64,000 bases of DNA from Intestinibacillus sp. Marseille-P6563 (GTDB taxonomy: Bacteria > Bacillota > Clostridia > Oscillospirales > Butyricicoccaceae). The notes below the pieces were generated by a model, which did not search any database, was not told the DNA's origin, and worked only from the letters and a program-made list of their open reading frames with translations. Positions 1 through 7,308 of the stretch are shown piece by piece. The stretch lies in contig NZ_UWOD01000002.1 of NCBI RefSeq assembly GCF_900604335.1, positions 124,001 through 188,000 of the forward strand. Direction: 5' to 3'. Position 1 is the stretch's first letter. Every line of letters starts with the position of its first letter. The position numbers and the translations under genes were made by a program.

Positions 1-509
1 CGGCTTTCATGTCCATTCTACTGCCTATCAGCGTGTTTTCGCTCAGTGAGCAGTCGGGCTGGGAATCTATGCTGCTCTCCGCTCCGGTGACCCGACGCGG
101 TATCGTCCGCGGACGGTACCTGACCTGCGCAGCCGTTGCGGTCAGTTCTATCTTGATTGGCTTTGCCTGTTCTCTCCTGATTAGCATGCAGGAGTATGAG
201 GGCGCAATCATCGCTGTTCTGGTGGCGCTGACCCTCGTTCTGCTGCTCAATGCCATCCTTCTTCCGGTCCTCTATCAGTTCGGCCCAACCAAAGCACGAT
301 TTATCATCATGGCGGTCTGCATCGGACCCGCGGTGCTTCTGCCGCTGCTGATGGAAAAATTTGAAACGAGCAACGAACAATTGCTGCAAGATGTGCTGTC
401 GCTTCTGAGCTCTGTCTGGTTTCTGCTTATTTTGCTCGCGTGCAGCGTGGTGCTGTTTGTCTTGTCCTATTTGATTTCCTGCTTGATTTACGGCAAAAAA
501 GAGTTCTGA
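1..509 (+). CDS. ABC-2 type transporter permease, C-terminal part (5' partial)
   Basis: The reading frame is open from the left edge (first full codon at position 3), so the gene begins outside the window. The first ATG, at 9, is probably internal. The visible 169 residues start in the stretch FSLSEQSGWESMLLSAPVTR, a hallmark of small ABC-2 permeases in which an 'EQ..W' motif precedes a Leu-Pro-Val/Thr-Arg loop. Four hydrophobic segments follow, and the protein ends in a short basic tail (YGKKEF). Family members are about 205-220 residues, so roughly 40-50 N-terminal residues are missing. It would form the membrane part of an exporter whose ATPase lies upstream, out of view. The substrate cannot be told from the sequence. 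A terminator follows immediately. Confidence 0.75.
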   Translation, partial: AFMSILLPISVFSLSEQSGWESMLLSAPVTRRGIVRGRYLTCAAVAVSSILIGFACSLLISMQEYEGAIIAVLVALTLVLLLNAILLPVLYQFGPTKARFIIMAVCIGPAVLLPLLMEKFETSNEQLLQDVLSLLSSVWFLLILLACSVVLFVLSYLISCLIYGKKEF

Positions 510-514
510 GCACA

Positions 515-548
515 AAAAATCCCGTTCCAAACCGGAACGGGATTTTCT
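515..548. terminator. Bidirectional intrinsic terminator
   Basis: A 10-bp perfect stem (519-528 with 534-543, core CCCGTTCC/GGAACGGG) is flanked by an A-run on the left and a T-rich run on the right. It can end both the permease gene (plus) and the convergent IolE-like gene (minus). Confidence 0.85.
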
Positions 549-562
549 TTATGAAAACAAAC

Positions 563-1489
563 TTACTTCAGAACCACTTCGCCGCCCAAGCCGGTGTGTG
601 CGGTAATGTACTCGCGGCCCATCTTGGAATACTCGAACGGATTGGCCTTTGCCGGGTCCTGCTCGGCCTCAACCATAATCCAGCCTTCGTAGTTAGCCTT
701 GTCCAGAATATCAAATACAGCGTCAAAATCTACGCAGCCGTCCGGGTCGCCCGGTACGGTGAATGCGCCTTCACGAACAGCCTTGAGGAAGGACCAGTCT
801 TCGTTCTTGACCTTCTCAACGATCGGCATACGCATGTTCTTGAGGTGAACGTGGCCGACACGGTCAGCAAACTTGCCCAGAACGGCAACCGGATCTTCGC
901 CAGCAAAGGTGAAGTGACCGGTGTCGAAGCACAGGAATACATACTTCGGGTCGGTGTTCTCCAGCATGCGGATGGTTTCCTCAACCGTCTGGCAAACGGT
1001 GCCCATGTGATGGTGGAAGCAGGTCTTGATGCCGTACTTCTCGAGCGACAGCTTGCCCAGCTTGTTCAGGCCGGTGCAGAAACGATCCCACTCTTCATCG
1101 TTCATGACGCGCTTGTCCTTGAGGATGCGCTTGTCCATCATGCCCTGGATAGAGCCGGACTGCTCGGAAACGTTGATTGCGGTTGCGCCAACGTAGGACA
1201 GATATTCGAGTTCCTTGACAAATTCAGCTTCTACTTCTTCGTACGGCTTGTCTACGAGGAACGAAGAGAACCACTTGGATGCAATGGTCATGTTGCGCAC
1301 ATCGAGCATGTGCTTGAGTACCGTCTTATCCTCCGGATACTTGTGGCCAACCTCACAGCCGTCAAAACCTGCCAGCTTCATTTCCGAAATGCACTGCTGG
1401 AAAGTATTTTCGTCGCCCAGGTCCCACATATCATCATTCGACCAGCCGATCGGACAGATACCCAATTTTACTTTCTTTGGATCCAACAT
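563..1489 (-). CDS. IolE-like sugar phosphate isomerase/epimerase (TIM barrel), probable myo-inosose-2 dehydratase
   Basis: This 308-residue AP-endonuclease-2-type TIM-barrel protein resembles myo-inosose-2 dehydratase (IolE), which dehydrates 2-keto-myo-inositol in inositol catabolism. Metal-site motifs are visible: CFHHHMGT (residues 157-164), CFDTGH (187-192), HVHLKN (213-218) and a C-terminal Glu in MVEAEQDP (about 274). I chose the ATG at 1489 because GGAGGTAAGAAAT sits directly before it; the open frame extends 35 residues upstream without a comparable ribosome site. It is a single-gene unit with its own promoter (1616-1644), giving a leader of about 120 nt. No other iol gene is in the window, so the exact substrate is uncertain; a related ketose 3-epimerase or hydroxypyruvate isomerase remains possible. 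Confidence 0.75.
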   Translation of the reverse strand: MLDPKKVKLGICPIGWSNDDMWDLGDENTFQQCISEMKLAGFDGCEVGHKYPEDKTVLKHMLDVRNMTIASKWFSSFLVDKPYEEVEAEFVKELEYLSYVGATAINVSEQSGSIQGMMDKRILKDKRVMNDEEWDRFCTGLNKLGKLSLEKYGIKTCFHHHMGTVCQTVEETIRMLENTDPKYVFLCFDTGHFTFAGEDPVAVLGKFADRVGHVHLKNMRMPIVEKVKNEDWSFLKAVREGAFTVPGDPDGCVDFDAVFDILDKANYEGWIMVEAEQDPAKANPFEYSKMGREYITAHTGLGGEVVLK

Positions 1490-1615
1490 ATTTCTTACCT
1501 CCATAAATCTCGCATTTGTCCCTTTGCCCCGGGACGTCCTGCTAAACTGTGATTTCCTGCTTTTTACAGCAGACTTCCACATTTCACAGTTCACACCATG
1601 CTTGGTATATTTCTT

Positions 1616-1644
1616 ATTCTAAGATACTCCCCCGGCAAAGTCAA
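1616..1644 (-). promoter_or_regulatory. Sigma-A promoter of the IolE-like gene
   Basis: On the minus strand TTGACT (1644-1639) and TAGAAT (1621-1616) are separated by exactly 17 bp. The predicted start lies about 120 nt before the ATG at 1489, an unusually long leader in this window. Confidence 0.65.
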
Positions 1645-1676
1645 TCGGAATTTACAAAACTCTACCCAGGAATTTA

Positions 1677-2867
1677 TCAACACTCGCCATTTTGTGTGAT
1701 GCGTGCCACGCCGCTGCCGATTGCTGCCTGCGCAACCGCCTTAGCAACCGCCTGAATGACCTCCTTATCAAAAGCCATGGGCATGATGTGCTCGGGAGTC
1801 AGTTCGCTGTCCGGCACTACATAGGCAATCGCCTTGGCGGCAGCCAGCTTCATCTCCTCGTTGATGTCGCTTGCGCGCACGTCGAGCGCACCGCGGAAAA
1901 TACCTGGGAACGCGAGCACATTATTGATCTGATTGGGGTAGTCCGACCGGCCAGTGCCAACGACTGCCGCGCCGCCCTTCTTGGCATCTTCGGGCCAGAT
2001 CTCAGGCACCGGGTTGGCCATCGCAAAAACCATGGGATCCTTGGCCATGGTCGCCACCATGTCGCTGGTCAGGACCTGCGGCGCCGACATACCGAAGAAG
2101 ACATCCGCGCCCTTGACCGCATCGGCCAGGGTGCCGGTCATATGGCTGCGGTTGGTAACCCGCGCCATTTCGGCCTGCGCCGGATTGAGCCGCTCGTCGC
2201 CTTCGCAGACAATGCCGAAGCGCTCGACCATGGTGATATCCTTGACACCCAAAAACATCAGGAATTTAGTTACAGCAATAGCCGCCGCGCCGCAGCCATT
2301 GACCACCATCTTGATGTCCTCGACCTTGCGGCCGGTCAGGCGGCAGGCGTTGATGAGCGCTGCCCCGCAGCATACAGCCGTGCCGTGCTGGTCATCGTGG
2401 AACACCGGAATGTCGCACACTTCCTTGAGCTTGCGCTCGATTTCAAAGCAGCGGGGCGCTGCGATGTCCTCCAGATTGATGCCGCCAAACGAACCGGAGA
2501 TCAGCTGGATGGTGCGGACGATCTCATCCACATCCTTGGAGGCAACGCAGAGCGGGAACGCATCCACATCGGCAAAGGCCTTGAACAGAGCGCACTTGCC
2601 TTCCATGACCGGCATACCGGCAATCGGGCCAATATCGCCCAGGCCGAGCACCGCCGTGCCGTCGGTGATGACCGCGACCAGATTGCCGCGACGAGTATAT
2701 TTATAGCTGAGCGACGGGTCGTCCTTGATCTTCAAACACGGTTCGGCAACACCCGGAGTATAGGCGACCGACAGATCTTCTTTGGAATTGACCTCGCAGC
2801 GTGCAATAACTTCGATTTTGCCCTGCCATTTTTCATGGGCGATGAGTGCTTTCTCTTTTGCGTCCAT
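1677..2867 (-). CDS. Malic enzyme (malate dehydrogenase, oxaloacetate-decarboxylating)
   Basis: The enzyme oxidatively decarboxylates malate to pyruvate and CO2 with NAD(P). At 396 residues it matches the short bacterial/archaeal malic enzyme without a phosphotransacetylase domain. Visible signatures are the Tyr of VAYTPGVAEPC near residue 36-46, the metal-binding segment FHDDQHGTA, and a Rossmann glycine motif VNGCGAAAIA. GGAGG lies 9 nt before the ATG at 2867. It is monocistronic and convergent with nothing; the IolE-like gene follows on the same strand after about 185 bp. NAD versus NADP preference cannot be read reliably. Confidence 0.93.
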   Translation of the reverse strand: MDAKEKALIAHEKWQGKIEVIARCEVNSKEDLSVAYTPGVAEPCLKIKDDPSLSYKYTRRGNLVAVITDGTAVLGLGDIGPIAGMPVMEGKCALFKAFADVDAFPLCVASKDVDEIVRTIQLISGSFGGINLEDIAAPRCFEIERKLKEVCDIPVFHDDQHGTAVCCGAALINACRLTGRKVEDIKMVVNGCGAAAIAVTKFLMFLGVKDITMVERFGIVCEGDERLNPAQAEMARVTNRSHMTGTLADAVKGADVFFGMSAPQVLTSDMVATMAKDPMVFAMANPVPEIWPEDAKKGGAAVVGTGRSDYPNQINNVLAFPGIFRGALDVRASDINEEMKLAAAKAIAYVVPDSELTPEHIMPMAFDKEVIQAVAKAVAQAAIGSGVARITQNGEC

Positions 2868-3049
2868 CTCGTGAAAACCTCCGTTAGTTAAAATGTAGTC
2901 TTTCCCCTATTTTACCGCATCTGCGTCCGATTGCCTAGCCTTTTTCCATTTGTCCAGCCGGTTTTGGCATTTCCCCCAGTTTCCGGCTATCCCGTGCGGA
3001 ACTTTTTGCCGCTTTGCGCCGTCTAAACAGGCAAAGGGGGATGATCGTT

Positions 3050-3952
3050 ATGAAATATAAGATACTGCTCCTGTTGACTACGCTCTTTCTCTCCGGCTGC
3101 CGCATCTTGCCGCAGCCCGACCAGCCATCCAGTTCCGTGCCGCCCGCGCAAAGCGCCGAACAAGGCATCGACTGCGGCATCGTAGAATGTTCGGTCGGCC
3201 AGGAAGACCCGGACGGCAGCGAATACTTTACCGCCTTTGCCGAGCTTTCTGCGGCTGGACGGCCGTGTTTTGTTCGCGTTATCTGCAAATCTATCGAAGG
3301 AGTGTCCATCTATTATGATCTGTCCTTCGACGGCACAGCTTTTACCTGCACCATGGAGGTACCCGCCACCGCTTATTCCACACAGCAAACGCAAACGACC
3401 CATTGGGCGCAGCTGACTCCCGTAGAAACCTATGAAAACTCTGCTTTCTACCGTTCTTGGTATTTAACCGGCGCCGATTATGACGTCTGCACCCATCTAG
3501 CCGAGCTGAACGAAACGCCGGACACCCTGCTGCTGTTCCGCGAAACGCTGTCTGCCACCCAGGTATGGCAGGTTGAATGCGGTTCTTATGAGCAGGCGCT
3601 CAGTGGGGATACCAATGTATCCGCGCGAGATGCGTTCATCGATCTGGCTTATACGCAGGGCATCCCGGCGCATCTGCGCCTGGTGTCCTATACGATCGAG
3701 GGCGACCCGATCGTTACGGATGTGACCTATGACGGACAATCCTACACCTGCACACGGGACACCACCGCCGACCGTTTTGGTGCGCAGGAGGTGACGACAA
3801 ACCAGTGGCCTTATCTGGTCTTGCGACTGGAAGATGACGGCAATGTCCGCCATAGCATCTGGCTGTCCCAGGACCCGGATGAAGTGAATGCAGAAAACGC
3901 CTTTTTCCTGTTTGAGGAAACCTACGACCATCTCCTGCCCTCGCTGCGCTGA
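3050..3952 (+). CDS. Lipoprotein with an internally duplicated domain, function unknown
   Basis: This 300-residue secreted lipoprotein starts at the ATG at 3050, where AAGGGGG lies 9 nt upstream; the in-frame ATG at 3041 abuts that site and is unlikely. The N-terminus is MKYKILLLLTTLFLSGC, a short signal peptide with lipobox LSGC and lipidated Cys17. The mature part holds two similar modules of about 90 residues. Each has an 'IEG..I..D...DG....TCT' segment followed by 'Q..T..W..L' and a run ending in a Leu/Phe-rich strand (roughly residues 85-165 and 205-295). I do not recognise a named family. It is flanked by a terminator and appears to be a single-gene unit, probably facing the outside of the membrane. 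Confidence 0.8.
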   Translation: MKYKILLLLTTLFLSGCRILPQPDQPSSSVPPAQSAEQGIDCGIVECSVGQEDPDGSEYFTAFAELSAAGRPCFVRVICKSIEGVSIYYDLSFDGTAFTCTMEVPATAYSTQQTQTTHWAQLTPVETYENSAFYRSWYLTGADYDVCTHLAELNETPDTLLLFRETLSATQVWQVECGSYEQALSGDTNVSARDAFIDLAYTQGIPAHLRLVSYTIEGDPIVTDVTYDGQSYTCTRDTTADRFGAQEVTTNQWPYLVLRLEDDGNVRHSIWLSQDPDEVNAENAFFLFEETYDHLLPSLR

Positions 3953-3977
3953 AACCCCAACCTGCTCTTAAAATAGA

Positions 3978-4020
3978 AAACACCCGAAACCGCGCATCGG
4001 TGGTTTCGGGTGTTATTATT
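3978..4020. terminator. Intrinsic terminator
   Basis: A 13-bp perfect stem (3979-3991 with 4002-4014, AACACCCGAAACC/GGTTTCGGGTGTT) has A/T-rich flanks. It lies between the convergent lipoprotein and HIT genes and can serve both. Confidence 0.88.
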
Positions 4021-4027
4021 TCCTTGG

Positions 4028-4453
4028 TTATTTCATGCCAAGCTCTGCCTGGAGCGCGCCGATCATCTCCTGATATTCGGCATCGCTGAGCAGGACGGGT
4101 TCTGGATTGGTGATGGCAAAGCTGCCGCCAAATTCAAAACCACCTTCATACTTGGGGACGATATGGAAATGCAGATGCGGGTTGGTATCGCCGTACGAGC
4201 CCAGGTTCAGCTTGGTGCAGCCCCACAGCTTCTTGATGGCGCCCGATGCAGCGGCCAGATCGTCGGAAAAGTCTCGGCGCTCCTGCTCATCGCACTCGCA
4301 CAGTTCCTTCTTATGGCTCTTGAGCGCCAGTGCGCAACGGCCCTTGTGCGCCTGATCCTTAAACAGATACAGAATACCGGCTTTCATTTCGCCGACCTTG
4401 AACATAATGCTTTCGCGGCCTTCGTGGTGCTCGTCACAGTAGAAACATCCCAT
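4028..4453 (-). CDS. HIT family protein (histidine-triad nucleotide hydrolase)
   Basis: This 141-residue protein contains the histidine triad HLHFHIVP (H93, H95, H97) that forms the nucleotidyl-His active site of HIT enzymes. The N-terminus MGCFYC carries a Cys pair (C3, C6) often used for zinc in bacterial HIT proteins. Members hydrolyse adenosine phosphoramidates or dinucleoside polyphosphates; the exact substrate is not predictable. AAGGAGAG lies about 8 nt before the ATG. A plausible promoter lies at 4510-4538, so it is likely transcribed separately from the FkbM gene that ends at 4526. Confidence 0.9.
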   Translation of the reverse strand: MGCFYCDEHHEGRESIMFKVGEMKAGILYLFKDQAHKGRCALALKSHKKELCECDEQERRDFSDDLAAASGAIKKLWGCTKLNLGSYGDTNPHLHFHIVPKYEGGFEFGGSFAITNPEPVLLSDAEYQEMIGALQAELGMK

Positions 4454-4509
4454 AATGATCTCTCCTTGTCTTTCTCATGATCTTGCTGGAAGCACTTGTT
4501 TCCTTTTTC

Positions 4510-4538
4510 AGTATACACGCACGGCTTACGGATTTCCA
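4510..4538 (-). promoter_or_regulatory. Probable sigma-A promoter of the HIT gene
   Basis: TGGAAA (4538-4533) and TATACT (4515-4510) on the minus strand are separated by 17 bp. The -35 matches only 4 of 6 positions and overlaps the end of the upstream FkbM gene. Confidence 0.45.
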
Positions 4539-5617
4539 GCCCCAATTTCATTTTTTGGCCGGGCGTATAAATTGACATCCCATGCTGGAACATAAGGATG
4601 ATGCCGCAGATAGAGCGCATAGTCCGGGCAAAGCGCATGCACTTGCAGCGGCAAGGCAAACAGGTCCTCATTGCGATGATAGCAGGCAATGTTGAGGCGC
4701 GGTTTCCACCGCGCAATGGTCTGGGCCGCCCCTGCCAGGGCTTCCCGTTCCGCACCTTCGACATCCATTTTCAGGAGTGTGCAGGGGTCTCCCTGCAAAA
4801 CGCAATCCACCGCGCGCATGGTGGTTTCCACCCCTTTGTCCGACAGTCTGGAGTTTCGTCCGGCCTTGGCCGCAAAGGTCAAAACGCAGTCTTGCTCCCA
4901 AGCGCCTGCCTGTTCCAGGTGTACAGGTCCGGCCAAGTCATCTGTAAAGGCTTTGAGCTTTCGGTAGTTTCGACGGTCTGGTTCCAGGGCTGTGATAGAG
5001 GAAAAGCGCCCCTGTGTATAGGATAACAACTCCCGAATTGTATCCCCATTATAGGCTCCAAGATCGACAAAATGTTCATCTTCGCGCGGTTTTAGTATAT
5101 TTGTAAAGGCTTCTACCTTGTCGTTTTCTCCGTCGCGCAGATATTGAATTTTTCCGGTCAATTTAAAGCAAAGCATCGCGTCCAACACTTGTCGGGAACG
5201 GGCATCGGCCAGCAATTCGGCCACTGTGTCCAACTCGGCCGTATGGGCGCCCGCAAACGCCCGATCGAACAGGCCGTCACCCGCGACCGGGACATCGGGC
5301 GCGACCAAATCAAACCGCGCATCCAGCTGATAAATTTTTTCGAGCACTTCCGGGCGCTGGCTGGCAAACGACAAGACGATCACCAGATCTTCACCAAAAG
5401 TTTCGACGGTCTGCGCGAGCGTCTGGACCGGAAACCCGGCAAAGCTATGGCCCCGGACAAATTCATCGCTGGCAAAGACACCGGAAGCCTCAATGCCAAA
5501 CCGCGCAAATTGCCGCAAAATTTTATCCGCGCCATCCCCCATTCCATATAACACAATGGGACGCTTTTCTTCCGCCAAGCGTTCCCACACCGTTTGTTCG
5601 ATGGTTTTCCATTTCAT
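4526..5617 (-). CDS. FkbM-type SAM-dependent methyltransferase with N-terminal Rossmann-like domain
   Basis: This 363-residue protein has two parts. Residues 1-130 form a Rossmann-like module beginning IVLYGMGDGADKI (glycine-rich nucleotide loop), as seen in many polysaccharide or nucleotide-sugar enzymes. From about 150 it matches FkbM O-methyltransferases: SAM motif FVDLGAYNGDT (183-193), ALEPDRRNY, and the late motif LLKMDVEGAE. FkbM enzymes methylate hydroxyls of sugars or secondary metabolites. I chose the ATG at 5617 because AAGGGGAAGG precedes it and promoter TTTACA-17-TATAAT lies just upstream; the longer frame would read through that promoter. It is divergent from the Ser/aromatic-repeat protein and glycosyltransferase-like genes, with paired promoters only about 40 bp apart, which suggests a shared pathway acting on a glycan or glycosylated peptide. 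Confidence 0.8.
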   Translation of the reverse strand: MKWKTIEQTVWERLAEEKRPIVLYGMGDGADKILRQFARFGIEASGVFASDEFVRGHSFAGFPVQTLAQTVETFGEDLVIVLSFASQRPEVLEKIYQLDARFDLVAPDVPVAGDGLFDRAFAGAHTAELDTVAELLADARSRQVLDAMLCFKLTGKIQYLRDGENDKVEAFTNILKPREDEHFVDLGAYNGDTIRELLSYTQGRFSSITALEPDRRNYRKLKAFTDDLAGPVHLEQAGAWEQDCVLTFAAKAGRNSRLSDKGVETTMRAVDCVLQGDPCTLLKMDVEGAEREALAGAAQTIARWKPRLNIACYHRNEDLFALPLQVHALCPDYALYLRHHPYVPAWDVNLYARPKNEIGAGNP

Positions 5618-5645
5618 AGGCCTTCCCCTTTTTTGATTTTTCTCC

Positions 5646-5674
5646 ATTATAGCCACTGGTTGCGCCCCTGTAAA
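5646..5674 (-). promoter_or_regulatory. Sigma-A promoter of the FkbM gene
   Basis: TTTACA (5674-5669) and TATAAT (5651-5646) on the minus strand have a 17-bp spacer. The predicted start is about 22 nt before the ATG, so the leader is little more than the ribosome binding site. Confidence 0.8.
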
Positions 5675-5712
5675 GGTTTGCAAAAAAGCTTGGGAAATCC
5701 CACCGGATGCCA

Positions 5713-5741
5713 TTGCGGTTTTTCCCGCCATCCTCTATAAT
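5713..5741 (+). promoter_or_regulatory. Sigma-A promoter of the Ser/aromatic-repeat protein operon
   Basis: TTGCGG (5713-5718) and TATAAT (5736-5741) have a 17-bp spacer. It is back to back with the FkbM promoter; the two -35 elements are 38 bp apart, so both could share one regulator. Confidence 0.8.
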
Positions 5742-5799
5742 AAAATTAGATTTAAAATCCTTTGAATCATGAAAAATCACCAACGAGGGGAAGTCCATT

Positions 5800-6306
5800 A
5801 TGTCAAATCAGCCCGTTCCCAATAAAATTCTTGCCATGGACCCCGAGCATCTGCGCGAAATCGACGGCGTTGTTCTGGATTTGGACAGTTATGCCCGCCA
5901 TCTCGAAGCCCCGCAGGCTCCGGAACCTCTTTCACAGGAATCGAAAGCTTCCGAACCCTCTCCCCCGAAACCGGCCGTTTCCGAATCCGCGGCGCCGGCC
6001 CCTGTGTTTGCTGCGGAACCGCAGCATGTTGGATGGTATGAACCGGCGGCCCCGGAGAAAATCGTCTATCCAATCATGGCAGGCGCCATCCCGCCGCAGC
6101 AAGGGGTGCAAACCCTGACCGCCTGGACCGGTTCGGGTTCCTATCTATCGTCGTACCTTTCCTCTTTTTCCACCTCGTTTCTCACGTCTTTTATGACCTC
6201 TTACCTGCAAGGATCCGGCTCTTGGGTGGTATCCTACTGGTGGGGCTCCGGTTCCGCGACCGGCTCTGCCTTCCAGGCCGGCGGCTTTGGATTGGAGCTG
6301 ATTTAA
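5800..6306 (+). CDS. Unknown protein with acidic head, Pro/Ala/Glu linker and Ser/Thr-aromatic tetrapeptide-repeat tail
   Basis: I do not recognise a family for this 168-residue protein. Residues 1-38 form a compact, acidic, helix-prone head. Residues 39-95 are a Pro/Ala/Ser/Glu linker of low complexity. From about 108 the protein becomes Ser/Thr/Gly-rich with aromatics at a strict four-residue period: YLSS, YLSS, FSTS, FLTS, FMTS, YLQG. Gly-Ser-Gly-Ser stretches and a Trp/Tyr cluster (SYWWGSGS) flank it, and the end is GGFGLELI. There is no signal peptide, Cys or lipobox. The next gene, 1 nt downstream, is a glycosyltransferase-like protein, and an FkbM methyltransferase is divergent. A substrate or scaffold glycosylated on its Ser/Thr tail is a plausible inference, not shown. 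Start: ATG with GAGGGGAAG upstream and a clear promoter. Confidence 0.7.
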   Translation: MSNQPVPNKILAMDPEHLREIDGVVLDLDSYARHLEAPQAPEPLSQESKASEPSPPKPAVSESAAPAPVFAAEPQHVGWYEPAAPEKIVYPIMAGAIPPQQGVQTLTAWTGSGSYLSSYLSSFSTSFLTSFMTSYLQGSGSWVVSYWWGSGSATGSAFQAGGFGLELI

Positions 6307-6307
6307 C

Positions 6308-7183
6308 ATGCTGCGTGCCTTTCACTGCAACTGGTCCGCCCCCTTTCGGGTCCGGCATCCGGATGCACCGTATCAGGTGGCGCCGTTTGAACTGCTGACC
6401 ACGGTTTTATCCGCTCTGTTCTGGCAGAAAAACGGGGGTAGTATTGCCATGCTGTGCGACCGCACCGCAGCTTCCTTTTATCAGGAGCGCGGCTTGTCCG
6501 ATTTGTGGGATGGTGGCATCCGTACGGTCTTGGATGACATCCCGCCTGCCATCGATCCGCATATTTTCTGGGCGGCCGGCAAGCTGTTTGCCCTGCGCGC
6601 CTTCGGTGCGCCGTGTGTGATGCTGGATACTGACTTTATTGTATGGAAGTCCATCGAACCGCTGCTCGAAGATACGCCGCTTGCGGTAATCCATCGCGAG
6701 GATATTTTGCCAGAAGTATATCCCGGCCCGGAAGCCTTTCCAGCGGCAGCCGGGTTTGATTTTTCTTCGCTCGATTGGACGGTGCAGCCCGCCAATACTG
6801 CGCTGTCCTATTTTGGCGACGCGGACTTTACCGCGTTTTATACCGACACCGCCATTGATTTTATGTGCCATGCGCAAGGGGCTGACAATGCCCTGACCTA
6901 TATGGTCTTTGCCGAGCAGCGTCTGCTCGCCATGCTGGCCCAGAAAAAGGGCGTTCCGCTGCGGGCGCTCTCCGATCTCCCGGCTCTATTCACCTCGGGA
7001 CAGACGTATTTTACGCACGTTTGGGGCTTTAAGCAGCAGATGCAGCAGGAACCTGCCCTGCTCGAAGGATTTTGCCGCCGCTGTGCGTCCCGCCTGCACC
7101 GGGAAGCGCCCGATTGGGCGGATGTCCTGCAGAAACTTCCGGAACTTTCCTCCTATTTTGACGATTTGGACCAGAAAATATGA
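6308..7183 (+). CDS. Glycosyltransferase-like protein (DxD motif; resembles DUF6734)
   Basis: This 291-residue protein starts 1 nt after the previous stop, so the two are co-transcribed and probably translationally coupled. It contains CVMLDTDFIVW (about 103-113), the Asp-x-Asp metal/nucleotide-sugar motif of GT-A fold glycosyltransferases, followed by IHRED. Later segments PANTALSYF and HVWGFK fit acceptor/donor pocket elements of this type. No membrane segment or signal peptide is visible, so it should act in the cytoplasm. Assignment to DUF6734 is from memory and moderate. Partnership with the Ser/Thr-rich protein upstream suggests that protein, or a glycan on it, as acceptor. Confidence 0.6.
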   Translation: MLRAFHCNWSAPFRVRHPDAPYQVAPFELLTTVLSALFWQKNGGSIAMLCDRTAASFYQERGLSDLWDGGIRTVLDDIPPAIDPHIFWAAGKLFALRAFGAPCVMLDTDFIVWKSIEPLLEDTPLAVIHREDILPEVYPGPEAFPAAAGFDFSSLDWTVQPANTALSYFGDADFTAFYTDTAIDFMCHAQGADNALTYMVFAEQRLLAMLAQKKGVPLRALSDLPALFTSGQTYFTHVWGFKQQMQQEPALLEGFCRRCASRLHREAPDWADVLQKLPELSSYFDDLDQKI

Positions 7184-7308
7184 CTAAAACGTAAACTTTT
7201 CGGTTAGTCTTGTGTTGAAAGGGAAAATCTGCTACACTGTATGGTGAATCGTTTTGAAAAATGCCGGGAAAAGAGATTTTAAAGTTGCTCCCGGCCAGGA
7301 GGATTGTA

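Noticed and set aside
1692-2891. 399-residue open frame on the plus strand opposite malic enzyme
   Set aside because: Antisense shadow; malic enzyme is complete with all motifs on the other strand.
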